Origin: Chitinophagaceae bacterium
GTDB lineage: Bacteria > Bacteroidota > Bacteroidia > Chitinophagales > Chitinophagaceae
Assembly: GCA_016720565.1 (NCBI GenBank)
Contig: JADKKJ010000011.1
Span: 124,001 to 188,000, forward strand
Length of the DNA stretch: 64,000 bases
Direction of reading: 5' to 3'
Part shown: in pieces, positions 9,071 to 18,264 of the stretch
How the letters are laid out: each line of letters begins with the position of its first letter
Position numbering within the stretch: the stretch's first letter is position 1
The notes under the pieces: generated by a model
What the model saw: only the letters and a program-made list of their open reading frames with translations
Told to the model about the DNA's origin: nothing
The model's database searches: none
Position numbers and translations under genes: made by a program

Positions 9071-9144
9071 AGTTGAGCTGTTGAGAGGTTGAGGAGTTAA
9101 GCAAAAACCCAAATTATAAGAATACTCACTCTACTTCTCAACAG
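9071..9144. repeat. Palindromic TTGAG-word array, copy 1
   Basis: The left arm (9071-9101) is made of imperfect TTGAG-based 6-8 nt words; a 12-base piece of it (9078-9089, CTGTTGAGAGGT) pairs with the inverted right arm at about 9133-9144 with one mismatch. The AT-rich middle closely resembles that of the copy at 25660. It lies between ispF and porV. Confidence 0.7.
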
Positions 9145-9148
9145 TCCT

Positions 9149-9186
9149 AAAAAAAAGCGTCCCTCAAATAATTTGAGGGACGCTTT
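9149..9186 (-). terminator. Rho-independent terminator of porV
   Basis: A perfect 15-bp stem (9154-9168 with 9172-9186, 3-nt loop) is followed on the minus strand by a T run read from the A run at 9149-9153 and beyond. It lies 23 bases after the porV stop. Confidence 0.9.
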
Positions 9187-9208
9187 CTATAGATAATTTC
9201 TAATGGAC

Positions 9209-10345
9209 TTATTTCTTCTTACCGTTGAAATCAAACAATACAGAGAAACGGAGTGTGTTAGACAATGGGTTGCGGCTTACACCAGAACCTGAAGGGATCA
9301 GGTAGGCGAAGTTGAAACCAAATACATTGTACTTCAGACCAAGACCGGTTGTGAAATAACGACGGTTTCCTTTGTCTTTGTTCTCATAGAAATAACCAGC
9401 GCGGAGTGCGAACTGGTTGTTATACCAGTATTCAGCACCTACACCTACAGTAAATTCTTTCATTTCCTCGCTGATGCCATCAGGAGCATCACCGAAAGAA
9501 CTGAACCAGCTACCCACTACGCTCTTGTTCCTGTAATTAACCAGGCCAGCAGAGTCAGAAGGAGGAGTTGGAACCAACAGCTTGTTCACTTCCAGACCGA
9601 AAGAGATAGAGTTGTTGTTGTTCATTTTGTTAGTATAGTTAATACCAAGACCCAGGTTAGCAGGGATGAAATCCTTTGCGTCTGCGTTATCAGTATAAGA
9701 GATCTTAGATCCAAGGTTGCTCAGAACGGCACCATAAGACCATCCGTCGCCGGAAGCCTTAACACCATTGTGATAGAAAGACAGGTCAGCTGCAACAGAG
9801 CTACCGGTTTTGTAGGTGCTACCACCTGCATTGAAACCGCTGGCCAGGTTAGAGTTGATATATTTCAAAGCGATCGCTACACCATTTTTAGCGTTCAGCC
9901 TGCGAGAGTATCCAACATCGATACCAAATTCACGCGGACGGAAAGAAGTAAGGTCATTACCAAGGGCATCCGTGAACTGGATGTCACCCAGGGAGAAATA
10001 ACGGAGTGAACCGTAGATCGCCTGGTTGTCCTGGAATTTGTAATAACCGGCAACAGAAGCCAGCCATACATCATTTACAACATCAGATAACCATGGAGTG
10101 TAAGTAACACCCAGGCCACCACGAGATTGGTTAAATGCTACTTTACCACCATTCCACAGACCTGAATATTGGTCAGCAGAAGTAGCGATACCCATATCAC
10201 CCATACCGCCTGAACGGGCGTCTGGAGAAATACGGAGGAAAGGAACAGCAGTAGTTACAACGTTTAATTTTTGTGCTTGAACAGCGGTACTTAAACCACA
10301 GAACAGCAGAATTCCGGCAGTTAGTTTTAAAGCAGTTGGTCTCAT
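9209..10345 (-). CDS. porV: T9SS outer-membrane protein PorV (LptO)
   Basis: PorV is a FadL-like outer-membrane beta-barrel that takes T9SS cargo from the translocon and hands it to the sortase PorU. The 378-aa protein has a signal peptide ending near VQA (residue 24) and begins its mature part with AVPFLRISPDARSGGMGDMG, the hallmark of the PorV family. Many alternating aromatic strands follow, ending in VLFDF near the C-terminus. porU lies upstream on the same strand and gldJ beyond it, the classical arrangement. The 298-base gap to porU contains a candidate promoter, and a strong terminator follows. Confidence 0.93.
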   Translation of the reverse strand: MRPTALKLTAGILLFCGLSTAVQAQKLNVVTTAVPFLRISPDARSGGMGDMGIATSADQYSGLWNGGKVAFNQSRGGLGVTYTPWLSDVVNDVWLASVAGYYKFQDNQAIYGSLRYFSLGDIQFTDALGNDLTSFRPREFGIDVGYSRRLNAKNGVAIALKYINSNLASGFNAGGSTYKTGSSVAADLSFYHNGVKASGDGWSYGAVLSNLGSKISYTDNADAKDFIPANLGLGINYTNKMNNNNSISFGLEVNKLLVPTPPSDSAGLVNYRNKSVVGSWFSSFGDAPDGISEEMKEFTVGVGAEYWYNNQFALRAGYFYENKDKGNRRYFTTGLGLKYNVFGFNFAYLIPSGSGVSRNPLSNTLRFSVLFDFNGKKK

Positions 10346-10367
10346 TAGAAAGTTTTTAATAATGGTG

Positions 10368-10397
10368 TAAATATAGAGCTTTTGGCTAAAAACAAAA
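10368..10397 (-). promoter_or_regulatory. Candidate promoter of porV
   Basis: On the minus strand TTTTG (10393-10397) is followed after 17 bases by TATATTTA (10368-10375), one base off TAnnTTTG. The spacing is close to that of Bacteroidota -33/-7 promoters. The leader to the ATG would be about 20 bases. The rest of the 10346-10643 gap is AT-rich, and I see no gene or strong hairpin in it. Confidence 0.45.
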
Positions 10398-10643
10398 CTA
10401 AAATAGAAAATTTTATCTGAAACGAAAAAATTGTCCTTTTAAATGATTCTCCGTCTTTTGGAACGGATTAAAAGGTCTCTATTTCCCGTCGTTTTAGCAA
10501 AGTTCTTAAAAAACGGCTCTATTTAATTTTTATTGTTAAAATTTTTTGCATTTCAGCAATAATTTTATCAACCCCACTCTGTCATTCCACAACGCAATTT
10601 GTCAAAAAAAATAGATAAATGATTAAAATACAATATAATACAC

Positions 10644-13600
10644 TTATAAGATAACCAATTTCTCCAGCACTTCCTTTGACAGTGAACCTGCAGAAACCCG
10701 CAGTTTATACAAATAAACCCCACGACCCAATTTCTGTCCCTGTTCATCCCTTCCATCCCATTCTATTTCTGTACAACGGTTTCCATCTGTCGTCACCTGT
10801 TTCCTGATCTCTTTTATTACCCTTCCCGTAATGGTCATTATTTGTATGGTTACAGTCAGCATCTGTCCAGGCTTATTATGCTCAAACCAGAAAGAAGTAT
10901 TATTTATAAATGGATTCGGATAATTTAATACATGCCCCAGTTGAAGGCTTTCATCTTTGGCTACCAGGAAATCAATCCTGGTCTCCCCGGAATTATTCAG
11001 CACATCCCAGGCTTTTATATGTAAACTATGATTGCCTGGTTCTATAGACGGCAACTGGAACCTGACCGATCCTTTTTTATAATCATTGACCTCACCCTGG
11101 TAATAATCATTCAATACAAAATACCTCCGGTTATCATTGTCCAGCGTAGCCACAATATCATGGTCAATTGCTGCACCGGAAGTATTGATGCCGGAAGAAT
11201 CACTGAGTTTTAAGAGTAAGATGGGTGCCTGCTCTGTTACTCCTCCATTCACGAAACTTTCATTATTCATCCAGGCTTTTATTACAGGACCATCCCGGTC
11301 ACCGCTGTTAGTTGTACTATTTCCACCCACTATGAATTGCGTGAAATATCCATTCCCGTCTTTCACTGAATCTTCCGCATACAAACTAAGCCGTCCATTA
11401 CCATATTGATAATTGATATCCTTTGGCATCCGGAACTGGAAACTGAATCTTCCATTCAATACGGAAGCCTTACCCCTGAACAGCACATTCGTTTGGGAAA
11501 TAAAACTAACCGGCGGACTGCCCGGATCATTGCCCAATGTGGTCAGTTGCGCTGGTTTATCATAAACGGTAGGATAAACATTTCCATTGAATCCAGTTAT
11601 CAACTGGTCCTGCCAGTCGCGCACCTCTCCTTCCATGGTCACCAGTTCAGTTGCACTCAAAGTATCCACTGCAGAAATAGTCAACCCGTTTACCTTGGTC
11701 ATTGCTATTTTCAAGGTTGGGAACGCCAGTCGCATGGCCGGATCACCCAGCAAACTGAACTTCCTGTTATTGGTAATATCCCCTGAATTCTGATAAGTGA
11801 AATTCTTTGCTTCTTTTACCGCATCTCCCAGCCTTTTATAATTTCCGTTTCCGTCTCGCTGTAATGCGAAACGCAAATAATTATCGTTCATGATCCGGTT
11901 ACTGAATGCAAACACAGGCCGGGTAGTGGTCATCAGCGCGATGCCGCCTGTTTTAGATCTTAGTAATAAGTTCTCACCAAGTGAGTTGATTAATGGATGA
12001 TCATAAGGAGCAAAATCGCAGGTAGCCGTAATAAATAAAGGAAGCCGGTCCGGATTGTTCCATCCATTTAAAATAGAAACATCGAAAATAGTTTCTTCTG
12101 CCAATCGGTCTGGTCCGCCGTGCCCATTATAATTCCATATTAAAGAACCATTATAGGCCTGGCTGGTTATGGCCTGGTTGGCGGCCGGATAAACAGATCC
12201 TCCGGCGCTGCTTTCCTGCCGGTAAGCATCGAGGTAAATTTTTTTCTGATTAAGTACCGGGGCTACCAAACCCGCGGTTGCGCTCATGATCTCTGCATCC
12301 TGCAAATGAAGGTCGTTGTCCTCATCATCAGCTATAAGATTGATTTCATTTCTCCATGGACCAAACCCGGTGGCCGAATGATAGCGGATCAATTTATCGA
12401 CGAATTGCCTGGCTTCCATTATTGTCTTTGCCGGAATCCTTCCAATCCCCAGGTCGAGCAGGTTACCCGAACCGAGCGCATTGATATCTTCATTATCATC
12501 CAGGAATCCATAAAAATCATCGGAACAATAGGTTCCCAATGGATCAAGGGCATTTTCATTTTCCCATGCCGGCACCAGGGAGGTATTATTTTTAATACGA
12601 TCAAGCGGATCAAAGGAAGCATCGCCAAATAATATAAGATAGCGCGGGGGCAGCGCAGTATTCTTATACCGGTCCCAATACATTTTGGCCAGGTTGCGTA
12701 TCGCGGCCGGGTCAGGGTTCCCGCTGCTGAATTCATTATATACCTGGTCGGTAGTAAATATTTTTACCTGCATTCCCTGTTGTATATGAAAATCTGCTAA
12801 ACGCCTGGCCTCCGTAAATAAAGAAGGATGGGTGATCAATAATAATTCGGCTGCTGTACTATTATGCAGGTCCTGGTTCGCGATCCTTCCTTCATTCACA
12901 GGCACCAGGTAATTATTATTATTAAAAGCAATGTATTCTCTCAGTCTGCTGCAATCATTGATAAAGCGAAACTCGCCTGCATTGATGGCTCCGTTCATTC
13001 GCTGGGGAACCAATGGATCAGTGATATCCCATACCTGGATATTCGCGCTTGCATTACTGATCACAAATTCACCGCGGGCATTCCCCACACTCAACCAATC
13101 GCGAAACAGTAATTGATCCGAACCATTCATGGACAACTCCCTTCTGCACATTAACTCCCACCAATTGACCCAACCCTGGGCATTGAAACTTCCTGGAGTA
13201 AAATTGAATTGCACCTGGTTGCTGAGCTGCGCCGATCCTCCATTCAATTGGGCAGTGAGTTGCTGGGCGAAAATATCATAGATACCACCAGCCACAGCCG
13301 GAATAGCATAGGTGGAAATGTTTTGACCGTTGAGCAAAATATCCATGCGACTTCCTGCGCCGACAGAACGCGCCACTGCATTGAACCGAATTTGCATAGG
13401 CGTACCGGTAACTGCATTCAAAATGGGAACAGAAAAAATGCGGGTTCTTGACCTGCCCGGTAGATCGGATAGTTCTTCTCCATACCATTCTTTCCCGCTA
13501 TTCAGGAAGTTCACTGTATCCAGTTCATGAAAGATCCTTTCCTGGAAATTCCTGATCGTGATGGTGGGGTTCACCTGTGCCGGGGCCAGGGAGATCCTTT

Positions 13601-14063
13601 TCCCATTTCCACCGATATAGAGGTAATAAAAACTTTTTGTAGAATAAATATTCCGCCGATGGGTAAAGCTTTGGGAAAGAGAATCCCTGATCCATTCATC
13701 AGGGCCACCTGAATAAAATACCACCTGGTCATTTCCATTCAGCACGCCATCTCCCCCATCCTGCACCAGGATGGCATTTTCCACCAGGTCGTCCAGGTAA
13801 GTACCCGCATTGGATTCTGGCAGCATCCTGCCTCCGTTGCCAAAGATCCGGATAGAACTAGAGGATAAATTAGACGTATTGATTCCCAATGAGTTAAGAA
13901 AGGCAAGATCCAGCCTGTAAATGCCAGGCTGGCGGGTACTGAAGCGGTACCAGGTACCGGGTTCATTCAGTACAGAATGTAGTGCATACTGTCGTTGGGC
14001 CTGACAATAGCCTGCCGCAGACAGCATCCACAATAACAACCATTTGTACCTGCCACCAAGCAT
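10644..14063 (-). CDS. porU: T9SS C-terminal signal peptidase/sortase PorU
   Basis: PorU is a gingipain-like (C25) cysteine peptidase on the cell surface that removes the C-terminal signal of T9SS cargo and attaches the cargo to lipopolysaccharide. The 1139-aa protein has a signal peptide (residues 1-22), a C25 domain in the middle with the catalytic dyad His648 (in NYNGHGG) and Cys682 (in FITATCDFAP), and an immunoglobulin-like region. It ends in its own C-terminal domain with YPNPF, GRGVYLYKL and EVLEKLVIL. Length is normal for PorU. It lies upstream of porV and is divergent from gldJ. Confidence 0.93.
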   Translation of the reverse strand: MLGGRYKWLLLWMLSAAGYCQAQRQYALHSVLNEPGTWYRFSTRQPGIYRLDLAFLNSLGINTSNLSSSSIRIFGNGGRMLPESNAGTYLDDLVENAILVQDGGDGVLNGNDQVVFYSGGPDEWIRDSLSQSFTHRRNIYSTKSFYYLYIGGNGKRISLAPAQVNPTITIRNFQERIFHELDTVNFLNSGKEWYGEELSDLPGRSRTRIFSVPILNAVTGTPMQIRFNAVARSVGAGSRMDILLNGQNISTYAIPAVAGGIYDIFAQQLTAQLNGGSAQLSNQVQFNFTPGSFNAQGWVNWWELMCRRELSMNGSDQLLFRDWLSVGNARGEFVISNASANIQVWDITDPLVPQRMNGAINAGEFRFINDCSRLREYIAFNNNNYLVPVNEGRIANQDLHNSTAAELLLITHPSLFTEARRLADFHIQQGMQVKIFTTDQVYNEFSSGNPDPAAIRNLAKMYWDRYKNTALPPRYLILFGDASFDPLDRIKNNTSLVPAWENENALDPLGTYCSDDFYGFLDDNEDINALGSGNLLDLGIGRIPAKTIMEARQFVDKLIRYHSATGFGPWRNEINLIADDEDNDLHLQDAEIMSATAGLVAPVLNQKKIYLDAYRQESSAGGSVYPAANQAITSQAYNGSLIWNYNGHGGPDRLAEETIFDVSILNGWNNPDRLPLFITATCDFAPYDHPLINSLGENLLLRSKTGGIALMTTTRPVFAFSNRIMNDNYLRFALQRDGNGNYKRLGDAVKEAKNFTYQNSGDITNNRKFSLLGDPAMRLAFPTLKIAMTKVNGLTISAVDTLSATELVTMEGEVRDWQDQLITGFNGNVYPTVYDKPAQLTTLGNDPGSPPVSFISQTNVLFRGKASVLNGRFSFQFRMPKDINYQYGNGRLSLYAEDSVKDGNGYFTQFIVGGNSTTNSGDRDGPVIKAWMNNESFVNGGVTEQAPILLLKLSDSSGINTSGAAIDHDIVATLDNDNRRYFVLNDYYQGEVNDYKKGSVRFQLPSIEPGNHSLHIKAWDVLNNSGETRIDFLVAKDESLQLGHVLNYPNPFINNTSFWFEHNKPGQMLTVTIQIMTITGRVIKEIRKQVTTDGNRCTEIEWDGRDEQGQKLGRGVYLYKLRVSAGSLSKEVLEKLVIL

Positions 14064-14244
14064 GGGCGATAAGCTTTTTTACGTGTAATTTTCCTCGTCA
14101 AAAAAAGTAGAACTGCCTGAAGGAATACCCTGAAACAGCCTATATTCGCAAACCGGCAGGTAAAACTAGTAGGATGTGCAATATTTTATCTCAACCGGCG
14201 TTAAATTTATTCCAATTCATAGGTTTATGCAAAAAACAATAGAC

Positions 14245-15795
14245 ATGAAAAACTTACTGGTCCTTATGGCCTGTATGGTCTTGTTGGCTTCCTGTAAAAA
14301 CGGAGGTCTTTTTAAGAAAAAGCAGGATAAATCCAGCGTAACTGGCTGGAATTATAATGACAAGAACCAGGGTGGTTATAAGGTAACTAAATCCGCCGAG
14401 CAGGGTCTCGGTCCCGGACTTGTCTTTGTTCAGGGTGGTACTTTCACCATGGGCCAGACAGAGGAAGATGTGATGGGCGACTGGAACAATATCCCACGTC
14501 GTGTTTCTGTCCCTTCTTTTTACATTGATCGTTCTGAAGTAGCTAACGTACACTACCGTGAGTATCTGCACTGGCTGGGCAAGGTCTTCGACGCTTCTGA
14601 TCCTGCTAATGCAAAGATCCTGGAAGCAGCCCTTCCCGACACGTTGTGCTGGAGAAGCGAGCTTAGTTATAACGAGCCTTTGGTGGAATTTTATTTCCGT
14701 CATCCTGGTTTCAATGACTATCCGGTAGTTGGTGTTACCTGGAGACAGGCCAAAGATTTCTGTCTCTGGAGATCCGATCGCGTAAACGAAAAAGCGCTGA
14801 TGGAGAAAGGTTATGTGAACAAATCAAACCTGAAACCAGGAGCTCAGCAGGGAGATAATAACTTCAATACAAAATCTTACCTGCTTGGACTGTACACAGC
14901 GCCTCCCGGTAAGATCAAAACCAAGAAAGGAGATACTAAAACAACGATCGCCTCAATGGAATCCGGCCTGCTGCTTCCTGATTACCGTCTACCATTTGAA
15001 GCGGAGTGGGAATATGCCGCTTATGGCCTGATCAACCAGAACCCGCGTCCATCTGTAAAAGAGGGAAAACGTGGAGAGGAATTAGCCAGCAATAAACAAT
15101 TATATCCATGGGCCCAGAACATGAATGGCCTTCGTGATACGCGCCATGGCACCTGGCAGGGAACTTTCCTGGCCAACTTTAAAAGAGGTAATGGTGATAA
15201 CGCGGGTGTGGCCGGTGGTTTGAACGACCGCGCCTTCTACACTGCCCCTGTCAATTCATTTTATCCAAACGGTTTCGGTCTTTATAACATGGCCGGTAAC
15301 GTAAGCGAGTGGGTGGAAGATACTTACCGTCCGCTTTCTACCCTGGATTTTGATGACATGCCGGCACCTTTCCGTGGTAATAAATTCCAGAAATTATATG
15401 TGGCCGACTCCACTACCCTGGATCCTTCACAGCGTTATGAAAAAGACAGCACCGGTCGCGTAAGAATGGCCGATGTAACTGATAAAGAAAGCAAGGATCG
15501 CCGTAACTACCAGCGTGGTAACGTGATCAGCTTCCTGGATGGTGACTCTCTTTCACAGGCATCCTATGGTTATGGTGTTACTACCATGATCCACCCGGAG
15601 AAATCTAAAGTTTACAAAGGTGGTAGCTGGAACGACCGTGCCTACTGGCTTACCCCAGGCAGCCGCCGTTTCCTGGAAGAAGACCAGTCTTTAAGTACGC
15701 TGGGTTTCCGTTGCGCCATGAACCGTATGGGTAGCCCTGAAGGAAATAAGCGCAAGACCGGACAGTATTATAAAACACGCAGGCAGAAAAGATAA
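14245..15795 (+). CDS. gldJ: Gliding motility lipoprotein GldJ
   Basis: GldJ is a lipoprotein needed for gliding and for stability of the T9SS motor. It has a formylglycine-generating-enzyme (SUMF1/C-lectin-like) fold without evidence of oxidase activity. The start at 14245 places the lipobox Cys at residue 17 (VLLASC); an in-frame ATG at 14227 is also possible. Family features are FVQGGTFTMGQTEED, FYIDRSEVANVHYREY, YRLPFEAEWEYAAYG, NVSEWVEDTYRP and GGSWNDRAYW. Its 516 aa match GldJ proteins. It is divergent from porU, and a terminator follows directly. A near-consensus TATATTCG upstream may be its -7 box. Confidence 0.92.
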   Translation: MKNLLVLMACMVLLASCKNGGLFKKKQDKSSVTGWNYNDKNQGGYKVTKSAEQGLGPGLVFVQGGTFTMGQTEEDVMGDWNNIPRRVSVPSFYIDRSEVANVHYREYLHWLGKVFDASDPANAKILEAALPDTLCWRSELSYNEPLVEFYFRHPGFNDYPVVGVTWRQAKDFCLWRSDRVNEKALMEKGYVNKSNLKPGAQQGDNNFNTKSYLLGLYTAPPGKIKTKKGDTKTTIASMESGLLLPDYRLPFEAEWEYAAYGLINQNPRPSVKEGKRGEELASNKQLYPWAQNMNGLRDTRHGTWQGTFLANFKRGNGDNAGVAGGLNDRAFYTAPVNSFYPNGFGLYNMAGNVSEWVEDTYRPLSTLDFDDMPAPFRGNKFQKLYVADSTTLDPSQRYEKDSTGRVRMADVTDKESKDRRNYQRGNVISFLDGDSLSQASYGYGVTTMIHPEKSKVYKGGSWNDRAYWLTPGSRRFLEEDQSLSTLGFRCAMNRMGSPEGNKRKTGQYYKTRRQKR

Positions 15796-15818
15796 TCGCC
15801 TTCGATAATAAATTCCTG

Positions 15819-15855
15819 AAATGGTCCCTTCATATGATGGGACCATTTTATTTTT
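15819..15855 (+). terminator. Terminator of gldJ, with T-tract shared by the murF promoter
   Basis: A perfect 10-bp stem (AAATGGTCCC at 15819-15828, GGGACCATTT at 15839-15848) with a 10-nt loop is followed by TATTTTT. The T-tract is also the murF -7 box. Confidence 0.85.
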
Positions 15856-15856
15856 G
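15849..15856 (+). promoter_or_regulatory. -7 promoter box for murF
   Basis: TATTTTTG matches TAnnTTTG exactly and ends 4 bases before the murF ATG. It lies in the T-tract of the gldJ terminator. A -33 element would fall inside the hairpin and is not clear. Confidence 0.5.
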
Positions 15857-15860
15857 CTCT

Positions 15861-17144
15861 ATGTCTATCCCTGAATTATACAAGATCTACCAGCAAAGCG
15901 GTTCAGTGCAAACCGATACGCGTAAGCTTAAGCCAGGCGATCTTTTCTTTGCCTTACGAGGAGATCATTTTAATGGTAATGAATTTGCATCGGTTGCCAT
16001 TGAGGGAGGAGCCAATTATGCGGTGATAGATGATGCCGCCTTCGAGATCCCGGGCAAGACCCTATTGGTGGAAAATGCGCTGGAAAGTTTACAGCATCTG
16101 GCCAAATACCACCGCGAACAATTCAATATTCCATTTATTGCCATAACTGGTTCCAATGGAAAGACCACCACCAAAGAACTGGTGCATGCCGTACTCTCTT
16201 CCCATTTCCGTACCTATACCACCGAAGGAAATCTGAACAATCATATTGGCATTCCGCTTACTATTTTAAAAGTAAAACCAGATGCGGAGATCGCAGTGAT
16301 CGAAATGGGGGCCAATCACCAGAAAGAGATCGCCTCTTACTGCCGGTATACCCTGCCCAATTATGGATTGATCACCAATTGCGGCAAGGCGCATTTAGAA
16401 GGTTTTGGCGGTGTGGAAGGCGTACGAAAAGGGAAAGGTGAATTATTCGATCATCTCCGGAAAGTGAACGGCACCGCTTTTGTAATGTGGGATTATGATT
16501 ACCTGCAGGAAATGAGCAAAGGGATCACAGAGATCGTAACATACGGTACCAAAGATGCAGCCCTTATTGGAGAAGCAGGAAAACAGGAACCATTCCTTAC
16601 GGTGAATATAAAAGGCAGGTATACCCATGGGGAACTGCCTACCAACCTGGTGGGCGATTATAATCTTCCCAATGTACTGGCAGCTGTGGCCATTGGGGAA
16701 TACTTCAACGTACCGGAGGAAAAAATATTCTCCAGCATAGCGGCCTATACTCCATCCAATCACCGTTCGCAATTAGTGAAGCAGGGAAGCAACAGAATTA
16801 TACTTGACGCCTACAATGCCAACCCCAGCAGCATGAAACTGGCCATTGAAAATTTCATGAAAATACCAGGCGATAATAAAATACTTATGCTGGGTGCCAT
16901 GGCGGAACTGGGAGAAGAAAGCCTGGAAGAACATAAAGCAATTATAGAACTGATAGAAAGATCCAGTTGGAAATACGTAGCATTGACAGGCGGCGATTTC
17001 CAGAAAACAGACCACCCTTTCCTCCGGTTCAATAATTCAGTTGAAGCTGCCAACTGGTACAGGCAGCAAAATTTTGAGAACATGCAATTCCTGATCAAAG
17101 GAAGCCGGAGTATGCAAATGGAAAAGATCATTGCACAACCTTAA
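15861..17144 (+). CDS. murF: UDP-N-acetylmuramoyl-tripeptide--D-alanyl-D-alanine ligase, stand-alone
   Basis: MurF adds D-Ala-D-Ala to the UDP-MurNAc-tripeptide, the last cytoplasmic step of the muropeptide. The start at 15861 gives 427 aa beginning MSIPELYKIYQ; an ATG at 15834 lies inside the gldJ terminator and is rejected. Visible motifs are the substrate-binding DTRKLKPGDLFFALRGD, the ATP loop GSNGKTTTKE (about 95-104), NLNNHIGIPLTIL, EMGANHQKEI and DAYNANPSSM. A second MurF domain occurs in the MurF-Alr fusion at 38881. The YeeE-like genes follow 7 bases downstream. Confidence 0.95.
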   Translation: MSIPELYKIYQQSGSVQTDTRKLKPGDLFFALRGDHFNGNEFASVAIEGGANYAVIDDAAFEIPGKTLLVENALESLQHLAKYHREQFNIPFIAITGSNGKTTTKELVHAVLSSHFRTYTTEGNLNNHIGIPLTILKVKPDAEIAVIEMGANHQKEIASYCRYTLPNYGLITNCGKAHLEGFGGVEGVRKGKGELFDHLRKVNGTAFVMWDYDYLQEMSKGITEIVTYGTKDAALIGEAGKQEPFLTVNIKGRYTHGELPTNLVGDYNLPNVLAAVAIGEYFNVPEEKIFSSIAAYTPSNHRSQLVKQGSNRIILDAYNANPSSMKLAIENFMKIPGDNKILMLGAMAELGEESLEEHKAIIELIERSSWKYVALTGGDFQKTDHPFLRFNNSVEAANWYRQQNFENMQFLIKGSRSMQMEKIIAQP

Positions 17145-17151
17145 ATTTTTT

Positions 17152-17718
17152 ATGATGATAGATTGGCTGAGTAAACCATGGCCCTGGTATGTAGCGGGTC
17201 CTTTGATAGGTTTGATGGTGCCCTTGTTGTTAATAGGCGGCAACAAAACCTTTGGTATCTCTTCTTCGCTACGACATATATGCGCAGCCTGTTTTCCGGG
17301 CGGGCATTCTTTTTTCCGTTACGACTGGAAAAAAGAAAAATGGAACCTGCTTTTTGTAGCCGGGATCCTTTTGGGCGCAATGATCTGCCTCTTCTTTTTA
17401 AAAGACCCGCAGCCAATGAAAGTGGATGCCCGTTTGCTGGGAGAACTTTCAAATTATGGCATTACAGAACATGAGGGGCTATTGCCTGCGCAGTTATTCA
17501 ACTGGTCATCATTACTTACATTAAGAGGCGCGATCATCATGATCGGTGGTGGCTTCCTGGTTGGTTTTGGTACCCGGTATGCAGGAGGCTGCACTTCGGG
17601 ACATTCTATTATGGGGCTTTCCAATTTGCAGTGGCCATCACTGGTAGCCACCATTTGTTTTATGGCGGGCGGTTTTGTTATCGCAAATCTTCTTATGCCT
17701 TTACTGCTTAAACTCTGA
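17152..17718 (+). CDS. YeeE/YedE-family membrane protein, first half
   Basis: A 188-aa integral membrane protein with about four hydrophobic segments. It carries the family cysteine motif GGCTSGHSIMG. YeeE/YedE proteins transport thiosulfate or related sulfur compounds; here the fold is split into two adjacent half-size genes, of which this is the first. The ATG at 17152 is preferred over 17131, which lies inside murF. It follows murF by 7 bases and precedes its partner by 2. The substrate is not known from sequence. Confidence 0.8.
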   Translation: MMIDWLSKPWPWYVAGPLIGLMVPLLLIGGNKTFGISSSLRHICAACFPGGHSFFRYDWKKEKWNLLFVAGILLGAMICLFFLKDPQPMKVDARLLGELSNYGITEHEGLLPAQLFNWSSLLTLRGAIIMIGGGFLVGFGTRYAGGCTSGHSIMGLSNLQWPSLVATICFMAGGFVIANLLMPLLLKL

Positions 17719-17720
17719 TC

Positions 17721-18224
17721 ATGGAAAAAACACTCATCGATAAGAATACAGATTTCGAGGTTCGATCACTGGATGCCGTTTGCGTGAATGATTCGGAATT
17801 AAAACATGCCTGGTGGCATGATATTAAATATGTGCTGTTTGGAATTTTGTTTGGTATCATCCTGGTAAAGGCGGAAGTAATAAGCTGGTTCCGCATACAG
17901 GAAATGTTTCGTCTGCAAAGTTTCCATATGTATGGGGTTATCGGTTCTGCAGTGGCGGTGGGAATGGTCTCCGTTTTCCTTATAAAAAAATTCAAGGTCA
18001 AAACAATTTATGGTGAGCCCATCCTGTTTGTAAAAAAAGAACTGAACAAAGGGAATATCATAGGTGGTTTATTATTCGGAGCAGGCTGGGCCATGACCGG
18101 TGCTTGTCCGGGACCTTTATATGCCCAGATCGGAGCCGGATGGTTACCTGTGATAGTGACCCTGGCATCCGCCATATTGGGCACCTGGTGTTATGGAGTA
18201 TGGAGGGAAAAGCTGCCACATTGA
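17721..18224 (+). CDS. YeeE/YedE-family membrane protein, second half
   Basis: A 167-aa membrane protein with about four hydrophobic segments. A soluble N-terminal stretch precedes the first segment, and the motif GAGWAMTGACPGPLYAQIG contains the single conserved Cys of this half. It starts 2 bases after the first half, so the two are surely co-expressed and probably form one transporter, with one cysteine motif each. The pair is of the split kind found in many Bacteroidota and Proteobacteria. Confidence 0.8.
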   Translation: MEKTLIDKNTDFEVRSLDAVCVNDSELKHAWWHDIKYVLFGILFGIILVKAEVISWFRIQEMFRLQSFHMYGVIGSAVAVGMVSVFLIKKFKVKTIYGEPILFVKKELNKGNIIGGLLFGAGWAMTGACPGPLYAQIGAGWLPVIVTLASAILGTWCYGVWREKLPH

Positions 18225-18264
18225 TTTATTTTAAGGCTTGAGTAATAATGGCGAACTTTGCCGC

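Noticed and set aside
9071..9144. Repeat arrays considered as insertion-sequence ends
   Set aside because: No transposase frame lies in or near any of them, and most share no target-site duplications that I can see.
10346..10643. A possible small gene or RNA between porU and porV
   Set aside because: The stretch is AT-rich with stops in all frames, and apart from the candidate porV promoter no structure is convincing.
15834..15860. Upstream ATG of murF as the real start
   Set aside because: It lies in the loop and stem of the gldJ terminator, and the added residues are not typical of MurF.
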